Notes: generated by a model from the letters alone, not told the origin. DNA of 64,000 nt from DASUPK01 sp963833375 (GCA_963833375.1 CAWHXR010000007.1:124001-188000); one strand, 5' to 3'. Numbered from the stretch's first letter, positions 16,285-24,659 are shown. Numbers and translations: made by a program.

Positions 16285-16570
16285 GGGTTCATTTCGAGTG
16301 ACACCCTGAGCGCGGTCGGGCGCGCCTGGCATGACGTCAGCATCGGCGCTCTCGTCGGCTCGCAACCTCTTCGCGCCCAGCTGGGCTGGCACCCGGCGCT
16401 CAGGGCCGTGAGCGGCGAGCGCCGAGCGCGGCGAGGTCGCCGCGACCGGGATCGCCTCGGCCGGGATGGCCCAGGTGAACTACCGCCGGCCGCCTCTCGA
16501 GCGCGTCTTCCGGCGCACCTATTGGGCAAACGGCCACCCTCCCCGGGGGCACTCGCCGTTCCGGCGCCAC
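16285..16570. other. Non-coding gap with possible gene remnant
   Basis: No convincing intact gene. From about 16412 to 16573 the plus strand has a short open frame in codon usage like its neighbours (reading AATGIASAGMAQVNYRRPPL before the stop) but no start signal and no recognisable family. It could be the 3' end of a decayed gene. Confidence 0.35.
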
Positions 16571-16576
16571 TAGGCT
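16571..16576 (+). promoter_or_regulatory. -10 hexamer TAGGCT
   Basis: TAGGCT ends 9 nt before the ATG at 16586. Confidence 0.4.
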
Positions 16577-16585
16577 CCGCTCCTG

Positions 16586-17377
16586 ATGCCCGGGGCAGCC
16601 TTCTTCGACCTGGACAAGACCCTGATGGCCGGCTCGTCCGGGATGGTCTTCGCACGAGTCGCGAACCAGCGTGGGTTCGTGCCCCGCAGACAGCTCGCCA
16701 GGTGGGGATGGGATCACCTGCGCTACCGGCTCCGGGGCTCCTCAGACGAGCAGACCAACGCGGTCCTGGACGTGGCCAAGCGGGTCTTCGCAGAGATCCC
16801 GGATCGGGACGTCGAGCGGATGGCGCCCGCCGTGCTCGCCGGGATCCTGCCCCGGATCTACCCGCAGATGCTCGACGAGGTGCATCGCCACCAGGACGAG
16901 GGCAGGGCCACGTTCATCGTCAGCGCGGCGGGCAACGACCTGGTCAAGGCGCTGGCCGCGGTGCTCGGCATGGAGGGCGGGATCGGAACCCGTTGGGAGA
17001 TCGGGGCCGACGGCAGGTACACGGGCGAGATGGACGGCCCCTTCGTCTACGGCAAGGGCAAGGTCGAGGCGATGCGCCGCTTCGCCGAGCGCCACGACAT
17101 CGACATGGACGCCTCCTACGCCTACTCGGACTCCGTCAGCGACCTGCCCATGCTCCGCTCGGTCGGCCACGCGGTGGTGGTCAACCCCGATGCCGACCTG
17201 CTGGAGATCGCCCGGCAGGAGGGCTGGCAGGTGATGCGCTTCGAGAAGCTGGGCCGCAAGCTGGCGATCGCGGGCGCGACCGTGCTGGCGGCGGCCGCGG
17301 GCGGGATCGGGGCGCTCGCCTCGAGGCGCCGACAGAGCACCGGGCTGCGCTCCGCGCGCGGCGCGCTGCGGCGCTGA
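16586..17377 (+). CDS. HAD-superfamily (subclass IB) phosphatase with membrane tail
   Basis: 263 residues. HAD motif I is FFDLDKTLM (D8, D10), motif II lies around FIVSAAG, and motifs III/IV are GKGKVEAM ... AYSDSVSDLPML, the SerB/HAD-IB pattern. A hydrophobic segment at about 231-250 followed by RRR suggests a C-terminal membrane anchor. Actinobacterial relatives dephosphorylate lysophospholipids or phosphoserine; substrate is not assignable. 36 bp upstream of the mutase gene. Confidence 0.85.
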   Translation: MPGAAFFDLDKTLMAGSSGMVFARVANQRGFVPRRQLARWGWDHLRYRLRGSSDEQTNAVLDVAKRVFAEIPDRDVERMAPAVLAGILPRIYPQMLDEVHRHQDEGRATFIVSAAGNDLVKALAAVLGMEGGIGTRWEIGADGRYTGEMDGPFVYGKGKVEAMRRFAERHDIDMDASYAYSDSVSDLPMLRSVGHAVVVNPDADLLEIARQEGWQVMRFEKLGRKLAIAGATVLAAAAGGIGALASRRRQSTGLRSARGALRR

Positions 17378-17400
17378 GGATCGGCGGCCTGGCGGCCGCC

Positions 17401-17406
17401 TAGACT
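17401..17406 (+). promoter_or_regulatory. -10 hexamer TAGACT, leaderless promoter of mutase
   Basis: TAGACT ends 6 nt before the ATG at 17413. Confidence 0.5.
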
Positions 17407-17412
17407 TCCCTC

Positions 17413-19071
17413 ATGGCCGTGGAGCCCGAAGCGCGGCGGCGCGCACACGAGTGGCTTGCCGACGTCTACACCCGCCTCGAGGAGCGCGAGGCGCTCTTCG
17501 AGACCATCTCGGGTCAGGAGATCAGGCCGCTCTACACGGAGGAGGATCGGGCCGGCTCTGATCCCGAGCGGGACCTGGGCTTCCCGGGCGAGTACCCGTA
17601 CACGCGAGGCGTCTACCCGTCGATGTACCGGGGCCGGCTCTGGACGATGCGCCAGTTCGCCGGTTTCGGAACCGCTGAGGAGACCAACGAGCGCTTCCAC
17701 TATCTCCTCGACCACGGACAGACCGGCCTCTCGACCGCCTTCGACATGCCCACGCTGATGGGCCTGGACTCCGACGCCGACCGCAGCCTCGGCGAGGTTG
17801 GGGTCGAGGGGGTCGCGATCGACACCCTCGACGACATGGAGACCCTGTTCGGCGGCATCGACCTCGGCAAGGTGACGACGTCGATGACCATCAACGCGCC
17901 CGCGGCGATCCTGCTGGCCTTCTACGTCTGCACGGCGGAGGAGCAGGGGGTGTCGCCGGAGCGACTCGGCGGCACGATCCAGACCGACATCCTCAAGGAG
18001 TACATCGCCCAGAAGGAGTGGTGCTTCCCGATCGAGCCGGCGATGAGGCTGGTCGGGGACATGATCGAGTGGTGCACGCGGAACATGCCGCGCTGGCACC
18101 CGATCTCGATCTCCGGGTATCACATCCGCGAGGCGGGATCGACCGCCCAGCAGGAGCTCGCCTTCACCCTCAAGGACGGCTTCACGTACGTCGAGCAGGC
18201 GATCGAGCGGGGCCTCGACGTCGACGACTTCGCGCCGCGCCTCTCCTTCTTCTTCAACGCCCACATCGACTTCTTCGAGGAGATCGCCAAGTACCGAGCG
18301 GCGCGCCGGATCTGGGCCCGCGAGATGCGCGAGACCTACGGCGCCAAGCGCGAGGAGTCCCTGCGGATGCGCTTCCACACCCAGACCGCAGGCGTCTCGC
18401 TGACCGCCCAGCAGCCGCAGCTGAACATCATCCGCACCGCGATCGAGGCGCTCGCCGGTGTCCTCGGCGGCACCCAGTCCCTGCACACGAACTCCTACGA
18501 CGAGGCGCTCGCCCTGCCGACCGAGGAGGCCGTGCGGATCGCGCTGCGTACCCAGCAGGTGATCGCACACGAGACCGGCGTCACGAACACGATCGATCCG
18601 CTGGGCGGCGCCTACTTCGTCGAGACCCTGACCGACGAGATGGAGCGCTCCGCGTACGAGTACTTCGCCCGGATCGACGAGCTCGGCGGGATGGTCGAGG
18701 CGATCAAGCAGAACTTCCCGCAGCGGGAGATCGCGGACGCCTCCTTCCGCTATCAGCGGGAGGTCGACTCCAAGCAGCGGATCGTGGTCGGCGTCAACGA
18801 GTACGTGCAGGCCGACGACGAGGAGATCCCGATCCTGCGGATCGACCCCGAGCTCGAGCGCAAGCAGCAGGGGAGGGTGGAGGCGACCAAGGCGCGCCGC
18901 GACTCGGCCGAGGTCGAGAGGACCCTCGGCGAGCTGAAGTCCGCCGCAGAGACCGGCGCGAACCTGATGCCGCCGATCCTGGATTGCGCCCGCGCCAGGG
19001 TTTCGGAGGGCGAGATGGTGGCGGCCCTTCAGGAGGTCTTCGGCTCCTACACCGAGCTGCCGGTCTTCTAG
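17413..19071 (+). CDS. Methylmalonyl-CoA mutase, catalytic (large) subunit
   Basis: 552 residues, the size of the stand-alone TIM-barrel subunit of split mutases. Conserved blocks: YPYTRGVYPSMYRGRLWTMR with the active-site tyrosine after Met, FDMPTLMGLDSDA, GTIQTDILKEYIAQKEW, SISGYHIREAG (the histidine near cobalamin) and LHTNSYDEALALPTEEAVRIA. It lacks the C-terminal B12 domain, which is a separate gene at 22433. Retention of the MY tyrosine favours methylmalonyl- over hydroxyisobutyryl-CoA mutase, but only experiment would settle it. Confidence 0.9.
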   Translation: MAVEPEARRRAHEWLADVYTRLEEREALFETISGQEIRPLYTEEDRAGSDPERDLGFPGEYPYTRGVYPSMYRGRLWTMRQFAGFGTAEETNERFHYLLDHGQTGLSTAFDMPTLMGLDSDADRSLGEVGVEGVAIDTLDDMETLFGGIDLGKVTTSMTINAPAAILLAFYVCTAEEQGVSPERLGGTIQTDILKEYIAQKEWCFPIEPAMRLVGDMIEWCTRNMPRWHPISISGYHIREAGSTAQQELAFTLKDGFTYVEQAIERGLDVDDFAPRLSFFFNAHIDFFEEIAKYRAARRIWAREMRETYGAKREESLRMRFHTQTAGVSLTAQQPQLNIIRTAIEALAGVLGGTQSLHTNSYDEALALPTEEAVRIALRTQQVIAHETGVTNTIDPLGGAYFVETLTDEMERSAYEYFARIDELGGMVEAIKQNFPQREIADASFRYQREVDSKQRIVVGVNEYVQADDEEIPILRIDPELERKQQGRVEATKARRDSAEVERTLGELKSAAETGANLMPPILDCARARVSEGEMVAALQEVFGSYTELPVF

Positions 19072-19118
19072 GCGCACCTTCGCGGGTTCTGCGGTGGCGC
19101 ACAGACAGTCGCCCTGCT

Positions 19119-22085
19119 ATGAGTAGGCCGGTGAGGAGAGGTAAGCCGCGAGGGAGCGCGGGGCTGGCCGCCGTCGTGGTGGTCGCGCTTGGCGCGACGG
19201 TCGCGTATGCCGCCGTTCAGGATCCGCTTGGCGTGATCGGTCCGTCCAACGGGGTGCAGCCGTCGGGGCGGCAGCTCGAGCCCGAGGGGCGGCTGACGCA
19301 GCTGGGCAACCTGCCCACCGGCGGCGCCATCACACCCAACGGACGCTTCCTCTGGGCCCTCTCGACCGGCCGCGGGCGGAACGACGTGCGGATCGTCCAG
19401 GTCGCGAAGACACCGTGCGGAAAGGCCCACAAGAAGAAGGGCAATGCTCACCGGAAGAAAGGGCGGGCGTCCGAGGCAGCCAAGCAGACCGGCTCCAAGC
19501 GCTGCAACCGCCGCGCCGGGCGTCAGCTCGGCGAGGTGGTTCAGACGATCCCGTTCCCGGGGCTGAGCGGCGGAATCGCGATGTCACCGGACGGACACAC
19601 GGTCTACGTCTCGGGAGTGAAGGACTCCGGGCATCCCCCGGAGCAGGTCGATTCCAGCACGCCCGGACGTGAGGGCGACGTGATCCACGTCCTTCGCTAC
19701 AACCCGAAGACCGGCATCGCCAGCCGGGCGGGGATCATTTCGGTCCCGCCGCCCAGCTGGGCGGCGGCGACGCAGGCCTTCCCGCCAACGAGCGAGAAGC
19801 GCTCCTGGCCGCGGGACATCGCCGTCAGCCGCGACGGCCGCATCCTGCTGGTCGCGCTCAACCTCGCCGATGCGGCGGCGGTGATTGACGTCGCGACGGG
19901 CAACGTCCGCTACGTGAGCGTCGGGCACTACCCGTACGGCGCGGGCATCAGGGCGGACGGCCGGTTCGGCATGGTCACCAGCGAAACGAGCGGCACCGTT
20001 TCGGTGATCGATCTCGCCTCAGCGCAGCTGGTCAAGACGATTCAGGTCGCCCCGCGCCTCTCGCATCCCGAGGGCATTGCCGTCGACCCCAAGTCGCATT
20101 ACGCGTTCGTCGCCAACGCGAACCAGGACACCATCACGGTGATCGACACCGACAGGATGGAGGTCGCGAGGACGCTCTCGGTCGAGCGATCGCAGGGGAT
20201 CGGCAGCTCTCCCACCTACGTCAGCGTCACCCCTGACGGCTGCGACCTGCTCTCGGCGAACTCGGGTGAGGACGCCGTCGCAATCTTCGCCCTCTCGCGC
20301 GCAAAGCGGTGCGGTCAGGGCGGCAAGCCGGCCGGCAAGAAGAAGCATCATCACGGCAGGAAGAAGGGCGGCCAGAAGAGCGTTGCGCCCGTCGAGCAGC
20401 TGGCGAGCAAGCACAAGGGCAAGGCGAAGGGCAAGTCGAATCGACGGCGGGCTCGGCCCTTCCAGCTCGTGGGCCGCATCCCGACCGGGTCCTATCCGAC
20501 CGTCGCAGTCGCCACCCCGAAGCACCGGCAGCTCGTCTGGGTCTCGGCGCGCGGCCTGGGCGTCGGCCCCAACCCGAACGGCCCGAATCCGAGCACCGGT
20601 GACGACACCTATCTGAACCAGTACCTGCCCTCGATCGTCACCGGCGCCTCGGGGGTCCTGAACTACCCCAGCGACAGGAAGATCCGGAAGCTGACACCGA
20701 TCGGCGAGCGCCAGGTGATCCCGGCCGATGCGCGAGCAGCGCCGCCGGACACCCCGATCCGCGCGGGCGGCCCGATCAAGCACGTCTTCTACATCGTGCG
20801 CGAGAACCGGACCTATGACCAGGTCCTGGGCGACGATTCACGCGGGGACGGCGATCCGGCGCTGACCCTGTTCGGGAGCTCGATCACGCCCAATCTGCAC
20901 GCGCTCGTCCAGCGGTTCCCGCTGCTCGATCACGTCTACGCGAACTCCGAGGCCTCGATCGACGGCCACTACTGGACGGCCGCCGGCGCCGTGTCCGACT
21001 ACGTGACCAAGAACTGGCACCAGAACTACGCGGGACGCGACCGGCCCTACGACTTCGGCTCGTACGTCGTGAGCGCCCCCCCGAAGGGCTACATCTTCCA
21101 GCGCATGCTCCGAGAGGGGGTCTCCTTCTACAACTACGGCGAGGGGCTGGCCGGGCTCTCGCCGTTCGGGGACAAGGACCGCACGGACGCCGAGACCGCG
21201 GAGAACGCGCAGATTCTCGACCTGAGCAAGAGCGACGTCCAGCTCAACGGCGGCTGCTACGACAGCGACATCAACATCTTCGAGACCCCGGCGATCGGCC
21301 CGAAGACGGGAGTCGTCTACGACTCGAGCCTGCCACCCGGAGCGAACCCCGGCGACGCTTCACGGTTCTCCTGCTTCAACGCCAGGTTCCAGAGCCAGGT
21401 GGCCACCAACTCGGTTCCGACCTTCAGCTATCTGTCGCTGCCGCTGGACCACACCCAGGGGCTGGCCCCCGGCAAGCGAACCCCTGACGCCGACATCGCG
21501 AACAACGACTGGGGTCTCGGCCAGATCGTCGACGAGATCTCACACTCGTCGATCTGGAACAGCTCGCTGATCCTCGTGGTGGAGGACGACTCCCAGAACG
21601 GCGCCGACCACGTCGACGCGCACCGCATCCCCGCCCTGGTGATCAGTCCCTACACGCAGCAGGGTGCGGTGATCCACAACCGTTATGACCAGCTCTCCTT
21701 CCTGAGAACCCTGGAGATCATCTCGGGGATGCGGTCTCTCAACCTCGGGGAGGCGCTCGCCGTGCCCCTCTATGACGCGCTCACGCCCAACCCGGGCAAC
21801 TCCGCGGCCTACACGGCGATCGTCCCGAGCGTGAACATGACGGGAACCAACGCGGCCACGCCGGCCAACATCGCGGCCACGCGCGGCCAGGATCTCGAGG
21901 GCACCGATCAGGTCCCACAGGACGTCCTCGACGCAATGCTCTGGCACTACCGCCACGGCCACAAATCCGCTCCGCCCCCACCGGGGCCCAACGCATCGGC
22001 CGAGGACAGTCAGCAGCGCGACGCTGACTCGATCGACCGCAAGGCGATCGTCCGGCAGATCCGCCGGGCCACCGGCGGCGGTTAG
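19119..22085 (+). CDS. Secreted YncE-type beta-propeller / alkaline-phosphatase-like phosphoesterase
   Basis: 988 residues from ATG 19119 (GTG 19131 possible). An N-terminal signal/anchor (GLAAVVVVALGATVAYAA) leads to YVTN/YncE propeller repeats such as GGIAMSPDGHTVYVSG, RADGRFGMVTSETSGTVSVIDL and DPKSHYAFVANANQDTITVID. The C-terminal half is a PF04185-type phosphoesterase (HVFYIVRENRTYDQVLGD, then VVEDDSQNGADHVDAHRIPA as metal-binding residues). Two strongly basic insertions interrupt the propeller: residues about 105-140 and about 405-450, rich in Lys, His and Arg. It separates the mutase subunit genes. Probably extracellular phosphodiester or phospholipid hydrolysis; substrate unknown. Confidence 0.8.
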   Translation: MSRPVRRGKPRGSAGLAAVVVVALGATVAYAAVQDPLGVIGPSNGVQPSGRQLEPEGRLTQLGNLPTGGAITPNGRFLWALSTGRGRNDVRIVQVAKTPCGKAHKKKGNAHRKKGRASEAAKQTGSKRCNRRAGRQLGEVVQTIPFPGLSGGIAMSPDGHTVYVSGVKDSGHPPEQVDSSTPGREGDVIHVLRYNPKTGIASRAGIISVPPPSWAAATQAFPPTSEKRSWPRDIAVSRDGRILLVALNLADAAAVIDVATGNVRYVSVGHYPYGAGIRADGRFGMVTSETSGTVSVIDLASAQLVKTIQVAPRLSHPEGIAVDPKSHYAFVANANQDTITVIDTDRMEVARTLSVERSQGIGSSPTYVSVTPDGCDLLSANSGEDAVAIFALSRAKRCGQGGKPAGKKKHHHGRKKGGQKSVAPVEQLASKHKGKAKGKSNRRRARPFQLVGRIPTGSYPTVAVATPKHRQLVWVSARGLGVGPNPNGPNPSTGDDTYLNQYLPSIVTGASGVLNYPSDRKIRKLTPIGERQVIPADARAAPPDTPIRAGGPIKHVFYIVRENRTYDQVLGDDSRGDGDPALTLFGSSITPNLHALVQRFPLLDHVYANSEASIDGHYWTAAGAVSDYVTKNWHQNYAGRDRPYDFGSYVVSAPPKGYIFQRMLREGVSFYNYGEGLAGLSPFGDKDRTDAETAENAQILDLSKSDVQLNGGCYDSDINIFETPAIGPKTGVVYDSSLPPGANPGDASRFSCFNARFQSQVATNSVPTFSYLSLPLDHTQGLAPGKRTPDADIANNDWGLGQIVDEISHSSIWNSSLILVVEDDSQNGADHVDAHRIPALVISPYTQQGAVIHNRYDQLSFLRTLEIISGMRSLNLGEALAVPLYDALTPNPGNSAAYTAIVPSVNMTGTNAATPANIAATRGQDLEGTDQVPQDVLDAMLWHYRHGHKSAPPPPGPNASAEDSQQRDADSIDRKAIVRQIRRATGGG

Positions 22086-22283
22086 CTAAGCCGCGCGGGG
22101 GGCCGACTCGACGATCACGATCATCTCCCCGACGGGGCTGACCTCGGACCCCGCGAGGAACATCCGGCCGACGCCGCGCCGCTGGGACTCGCTCCTCGCC
22201 AGCGCACACGCAGAGTCGTGATCGAGACCGCTGGCAAGCACTTTCTCCCCGTGCGTGCGGTTTAGAAAGAGAACGTCGTACAC
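22086..22283 (-). CDS. 65-residue conserved-looking protein, unknown
   Basis: MYDVLFLNRTHGEKVLASGLDHDSA...; codon use matches neighbours and a good AGGAGG lies 7 nt before the GTG start at 22283. The middle (HDSACALARSESQRRGVGRMFLAG) suggests a compact alpha/beta fold, but no family is recognised. Its stop directly abuts the stop of the convergent phosphoesterase. The leader contains an E1 repeat. Confidence 0.6.
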   Translation of the reverse strand: MYDVLFLNRTHGEKVLASGLDHDSACALARSESQRRGVGRMFLAGSEVSPVGEMIVIVESAPRAA

Positions 22284-22296
22284 CGCTGTGCCTCCT

Positions 22297-22346
22297 GGTA
22301 GGACGGGTCGCTCCCCGGCTTCGTCTGCGGAGCGCCCTTCACATTC
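22297..22346 (-). repeat. Dispersed palindromic repeat, family E1
   Basis: On the minus strand: GGGCGCTCCGCAGACGAAGC, then CGGGGAGCGACCCGTCCTACC. Closely matches the E1 copies at 24660 and 61011. It lies in the leader just upstream of the Shine-Dalgarno of the 65-residue gene. Confidence 0.6.
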
Positions 22347-22369
22347 TCGGATCGGGATACCGCGCTGAA

Positions 22370-22400
22370 AACCGTAGAAACTTCGTGTTCAACTACGGTT
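22370..22400. promoter_or_regulatory. Inverted repeat AACCGTAG-N15-CTACGGTT
   Basis: Perfect 8-bp arms in an AT-richer intergenic stretch between the divergent 65-residue gene and the B12-subunit gene. Candidate operator or leader hairpin. Confidence 0.4.
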
Positions 22401-22432
22401 AAGCCGCCATCGAACGAATGCATGGCTGAATA

Positions 22433-22858
22433 GTGCCGACCGACACCGCCGGAAAAATCAGGATCGTGGTCGCCAAGCCGGGTCTCGACGGCCACGACCG
22501 GGGTGCGAAGATCATCGCCCGGGCGCTGCGCGACGCGGGGATGGAGGTGATCTACACGGGTCTCCATCAGACGCCCGAGCAGATCGCCGAGACGGCGATC
22601 CAGGAGGACGCCGACGCCGTCGGCCTCTCGATCCTCTCCGGCGCCCACATGACGCTGGTCCCGCGCGTCGTCGAGCTGCTCTCGGAGCAGGGCGCCGACG
22701 ACGTAGTCGTCACGGTCGGCGGCACGATCCCGGCGGACGACATCCCCGAGCTCAAGAAGCTCGGCGTCGCCGAGGTCTTCACGCCCGGGGCGCCGACCGA
22801 CGAGATCGTCGAGTTCGTGAGGCGGGCGGTTAGCGGCGGCCAGGCCGCACCGTCTTGA
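22433..22858 (+). CDS. Methylmalonyl-CoA mutase, B12-binding (small) subunit
   Basis: 141 residues, a stand-alone cobalamin-binding domain: RIVVAKPGLDGHDRGAKIIARAL carries the DxHxxG motif whose histidine ligates cobalt; VGLSILSGAH and VTVGGTIP supply the other conserved corrin contacts. Partner of the catalytic subunit at 17413, from which it is separated by the phosphoesterase and a small gene. GTG start with no clear SD or -10, so the start is moderately certain. Confidence 0.9.
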   Translation: MPTDTAGKIRIVVAKPGLDGHDRGAKIIARALRDAGMEVIYTGLHQTPEQIAETAIQEDADAVGLSILSGAHMTLVPRVVELLSEQGADDVVVTVGGTIPADDIPELKKLGVAEVFTPGAPTDEIVEFVRRAVSGGQAAPS

Positions 22859-22943
22859 AGCCGCGGCGATAGCCGCCGGCATGGGAGGGCGCGCAATGGC
22901 GCGACCCGTTTGATGCTGGTGCGGCCGCTTGCAGCCGCGATTC
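22858..22943. repeat. Dispersed palindromic repeat, E1-related
   Basis: CATGGGAGGGCGCGCAATGG and CGCGACCCGTTTGATG followed by GTGCGGCCGCTTGCAGCCGC. Its reverse complement aligns with one unit of the 87-bp tandem repeat at 32351. Directly follows the B12-subunit stop and may act as a terminator. Confidence 0.5.
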
Positions 22944-22960
22944 GATGGCTGAGCCGTCCC

Positions 22961-23188
22961 TCAGTGGCCGTAGCCGCCGCCACCGCCGCTCGAGCTGTTG
23001 CTCGCGCCGGCCGCGGTGCCGCCGCTGATCCCTGATGAGCTGCTGGCCGCCTTGGAGGCGGTGCCGCTGCTGCCGGCCGCCGGCGTCGAGCTGCTCGAGT
23101 TGTCGCTGCCGCCGCCGCAGGCGGCGAGCCCGATGGCGAGGGCCAGGGCGCAGGCACCGGCCAGTGTCAAACGATGTATGCGAGTCAC
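22961..23188 (-). CDS. Small Ser/Gly-rich lipoprotein
   Basis: 75 residues. A hydrophobic signal ends in the lipobox LAAC at about residue 24, followed by a Gly/Ser/Ala-rich low-complexity chain ending GGGGGYGH. The start GTG 23188 follows AAAGGAG at proper distance. After lipidation it would be a short flexible surface tether. Divergent from the ECF sigma operon, so possibly a target of that sigma factor (inference). Confidence 0.7.
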   Translation of the reverse strand: MTRIHRLTLAGACALALAIGLAACGGGSDNSSSSTPAAGSSGTASKAASSSSGISGGTAAGASNSSSGGGGGYGH

Positions 23189-23254
23189 GGGGTCTCCTTT
23201 ACCTTGAAAGCGTTGTGTCCCCCCCTCGCACCCACTACGCCGTCCTCCGCAGCG

Positions 23255-23272
23255 GGGATTGCGGGCAATCCC
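23255..23272. promoter_or_regulatory. Perfect palindrome GGGATTGC-GG-GCAATCCC
   Basis: 8-bp perfect arms, 28 bp before the sigma-factor start and between divergent genes. Candidate operator or leader hairpin. Confidence 0.45.
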
Positions 23273-23300
23273 TGTGGCCCACATCCACGTAGGAGAAGAC

Positions 23301-23855
23301 GTGGACCCCTCCGACGAGGCACTGCTCGCCGGCTTCGCTACCGGCGACCCGCGCACAGCGGCGGCCTTCGTGCGCCGTTTTCAGGGCCGCGTCTACGGCC
23401 TGGCGATGACGATCGTCCGTCAGCCGGCGATCGCCGAGGAGGTCGCCCAAGAGACCTTCGCCCGCGTCTATCGGCACGCGGGCAACTACGACGCTCGCAA
23501 GGGCCGCGTCTCGACCTGGCTGCTCTCCATCGCCCGCAACCTGGCGATCGACGTGACCAGGATGAAGCGCCTCGACCCGGTCGACCCTGAGGTGATCGCC
23601 GCCGAGCTCTCGATCGAGTCCCAGACGCCGGGCGCCGACGAGATGGGCCTGCAGCCGGACGAGCGCGCGCAGCTGCGCAGCGCGATCAGTGATCTGCCGG
23701 AGGACCAGCGCCGCGCACTGGTCCTGGCGACGTACATGGGGCGGACCGCGCGTGAGATCAGCGTCCTCGACGACGTCCCGCTGGGAACGGTCAAGACGCG
23801 CATTCGGACCGCGATGCTGAAGCTCCGCGAGCACCTCGAGGTGCAGGAGGGATGA
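23301..23855 (+). CDS. ECF-family RNA polymerase sigma factor
   Basis: 184 residues from GTG 23301, preceded by AGGAG at 8 nt. Sigma region 2 is AAAFVRRFQGRVYGLAMTIVRQPAIAEEVAQETFARVYRHAGNYD...STWLLSIARNLAIDVTR; region 4 is ISDLPEDQRRALVLATYMGRTAREISVLDDVPLGTVKTRIRTAMLKLRE, with the HTH. Region 3 is absent, as in ECF/group 4 sigmas. Its stop overlaps the anti-sigma start (ATGA), the usual sigma/anti-sigma pairing. Confidence 0.92.
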   Translation: MDPSDEALLAGFATGDPRTAAAFVRRFQGRVYGLAMTIVRQPAIAEEVAQETFARVYRHAGNYDARKGRVSTWLLSIARNLAIDVTRMKRLDPVDPEVIAAELSIESQTPGADEMGLQPDERAQLRSAISDLPEDQRRALVLATYMGRTAREISVLDDVPLGTVKTRIRTAMLKLREHLEVQEG

Positions 23856-24529
23856 ACCCGCGCTGCGAGGAGACCCGGGAGATGGCGGCCGAGCTCGCCC
23901 TGGGCGTCGTCGAGGGCGAGGAGCGCGGCCGCGCGCTCGAGCATCTCGCCCGGTGCCCCGACTGCCGCCGGCAGGTGGAGGAGCTCTCGGAGGTGGCGGA
24001 CGAGCTGCTCCTGCTCGCGCCGCACCGCGAGGTCCCGGTCGGCTTCGAATCCAGGGTCCTCTCCGAGGTGCTGCCCGAGCCCGAGCCTCCGCGCCGCCGC
24101 CGCCGCCGGCTGCGGCTCGTGCTCGCCCCGGCCGCGGCGGCGCTGGCCGCGGTGGCGATCACGCTCGCGGTCGTCTCCAGCGACCTCCAGCTCGCCTCCC
24201 ACTACCGCCACACGCTGAGGGAGGCGAACGGGAAGGAGTTCGAGTCCTACCTGCTGCGCGGTACCGACGGGACGCTGGCCGGAACCGTCTTCAGCTACCA
24301 GGGCTCCCCCTCGTGGGTGCTGATCACGGTCGATCCGGGGCATCGCCAGGATCTGAAGAGCGCCGAGTTCGTAATGAACGACGGCAGGAGGGTGCCGCTG
24401 AGCTGGTTCCACCTGGACTCGTCGGGCAGCTCTGGAGGCGGGATCCCCGTTGATCCGCACAACGTCTCGGTCCTTCGCCTGCTGCCGGGGGCCGGCGGCC
24501 AGCCGCTCGTCGCGCACCTCACGGGCTAG
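23852..24529 (+). CDS. Membrane zinc-finger anti-sigma factor
   Basis: 225 residues. The N-terminal zf-HC2/ZAS domain has HLARCPDCRRQVEEL, the H-x3-C-x2-C motif that binds zinc and holds the sigma factor. One transmembrane helix follows the Arg-rich stop at about 78-84 (LVLAPAAAALAAVAITLAVV). The extracytoplasmic domain (SYLLRGTDGTLAGTVFSYQGSPSWVLITVD) matches the RskA-like/anti-sigma-K C-terminal region. Overlaps the sigma gene by 4 bp. Confidence 0.88.
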   Translation: MNPRCEETREMAAELALGVVEGEERGRALEHLARCPDCRRQVEELSEVADELLLLAPHREVPVGFESRVLSEVLPEPEPPRRRRRRLRLVLAPAAAALAAVAITLAVVSSDLQLASHYRHTLREANGKEFESYLLRGTDGTLAGTVFSYQGSPSWVLITVDPGHRQDLKSAEFVMNDGRRVPLSWFHLDSSGSSGGGIPVDPHNVSVLRLLPGAGGQPLVAHLTG

Positions 24530-24610
24530 CCCCGGGTTCGAGATCGGGCGCCGCGGGTTTGTGTGCGCCCGCACTTGAGCTGGGCGCCGGGCGACCGGCG
24601 GCCAGCCGAT

Positions 24611-24624
24611 TGACTGGTCAGTCA
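24611..24624. promoter_or_regulatory. Palindromic operator TGACTG-GT-CAGTCA
   Basis: Perfect 6-bp arms, the form of many TetR/FadR-type operators in fatty-acid genes. It lies 15 bp upstream of the -10-like TAATAT and so would cover the -35 region of the etf promoter. Confidence 0.55.
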
Positions 24625-24639
24625 GCCAGCCGAACTCGC

Positions 24640-24645
24640 TAATAT
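24640..24645 (+). promoter_or_regulatory. -10 hexamer TAATAT of the etf operon
   Basis: TAATAT is a strong -10 match; the transcript would start near 24652 and carry an E1 repeat in its leader. The TTGACT at 24610 is 24 bp away, too far for a standard -35. Confidence 0.45.
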
Positions 24646-24659
24646 CCCGCGCCGCCCGT

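Noticed and set aside
18018..19118. Long open frame extending the phosphoesterase upstream through the mutase gene
   Set aside because: It is the alternative frame of the mutase coding sequence; composition is Arg/Gly/Pro-rich and the signal peptide begins at 19119.
22297..22433. Cobalamin riboswitch before the B12-binding mutase subunit
   Set aside because: No B12-box-like sequence or the long multi-helix leader; the region is explained by an E1 repeat and a simple hairpin.
24530..24600. tRNA-like GGGTTCGAGATCGGG after the anti-sigma gene
   Set aside because: No acceptor stem, D-arm or anticodon arm can be placed around it.
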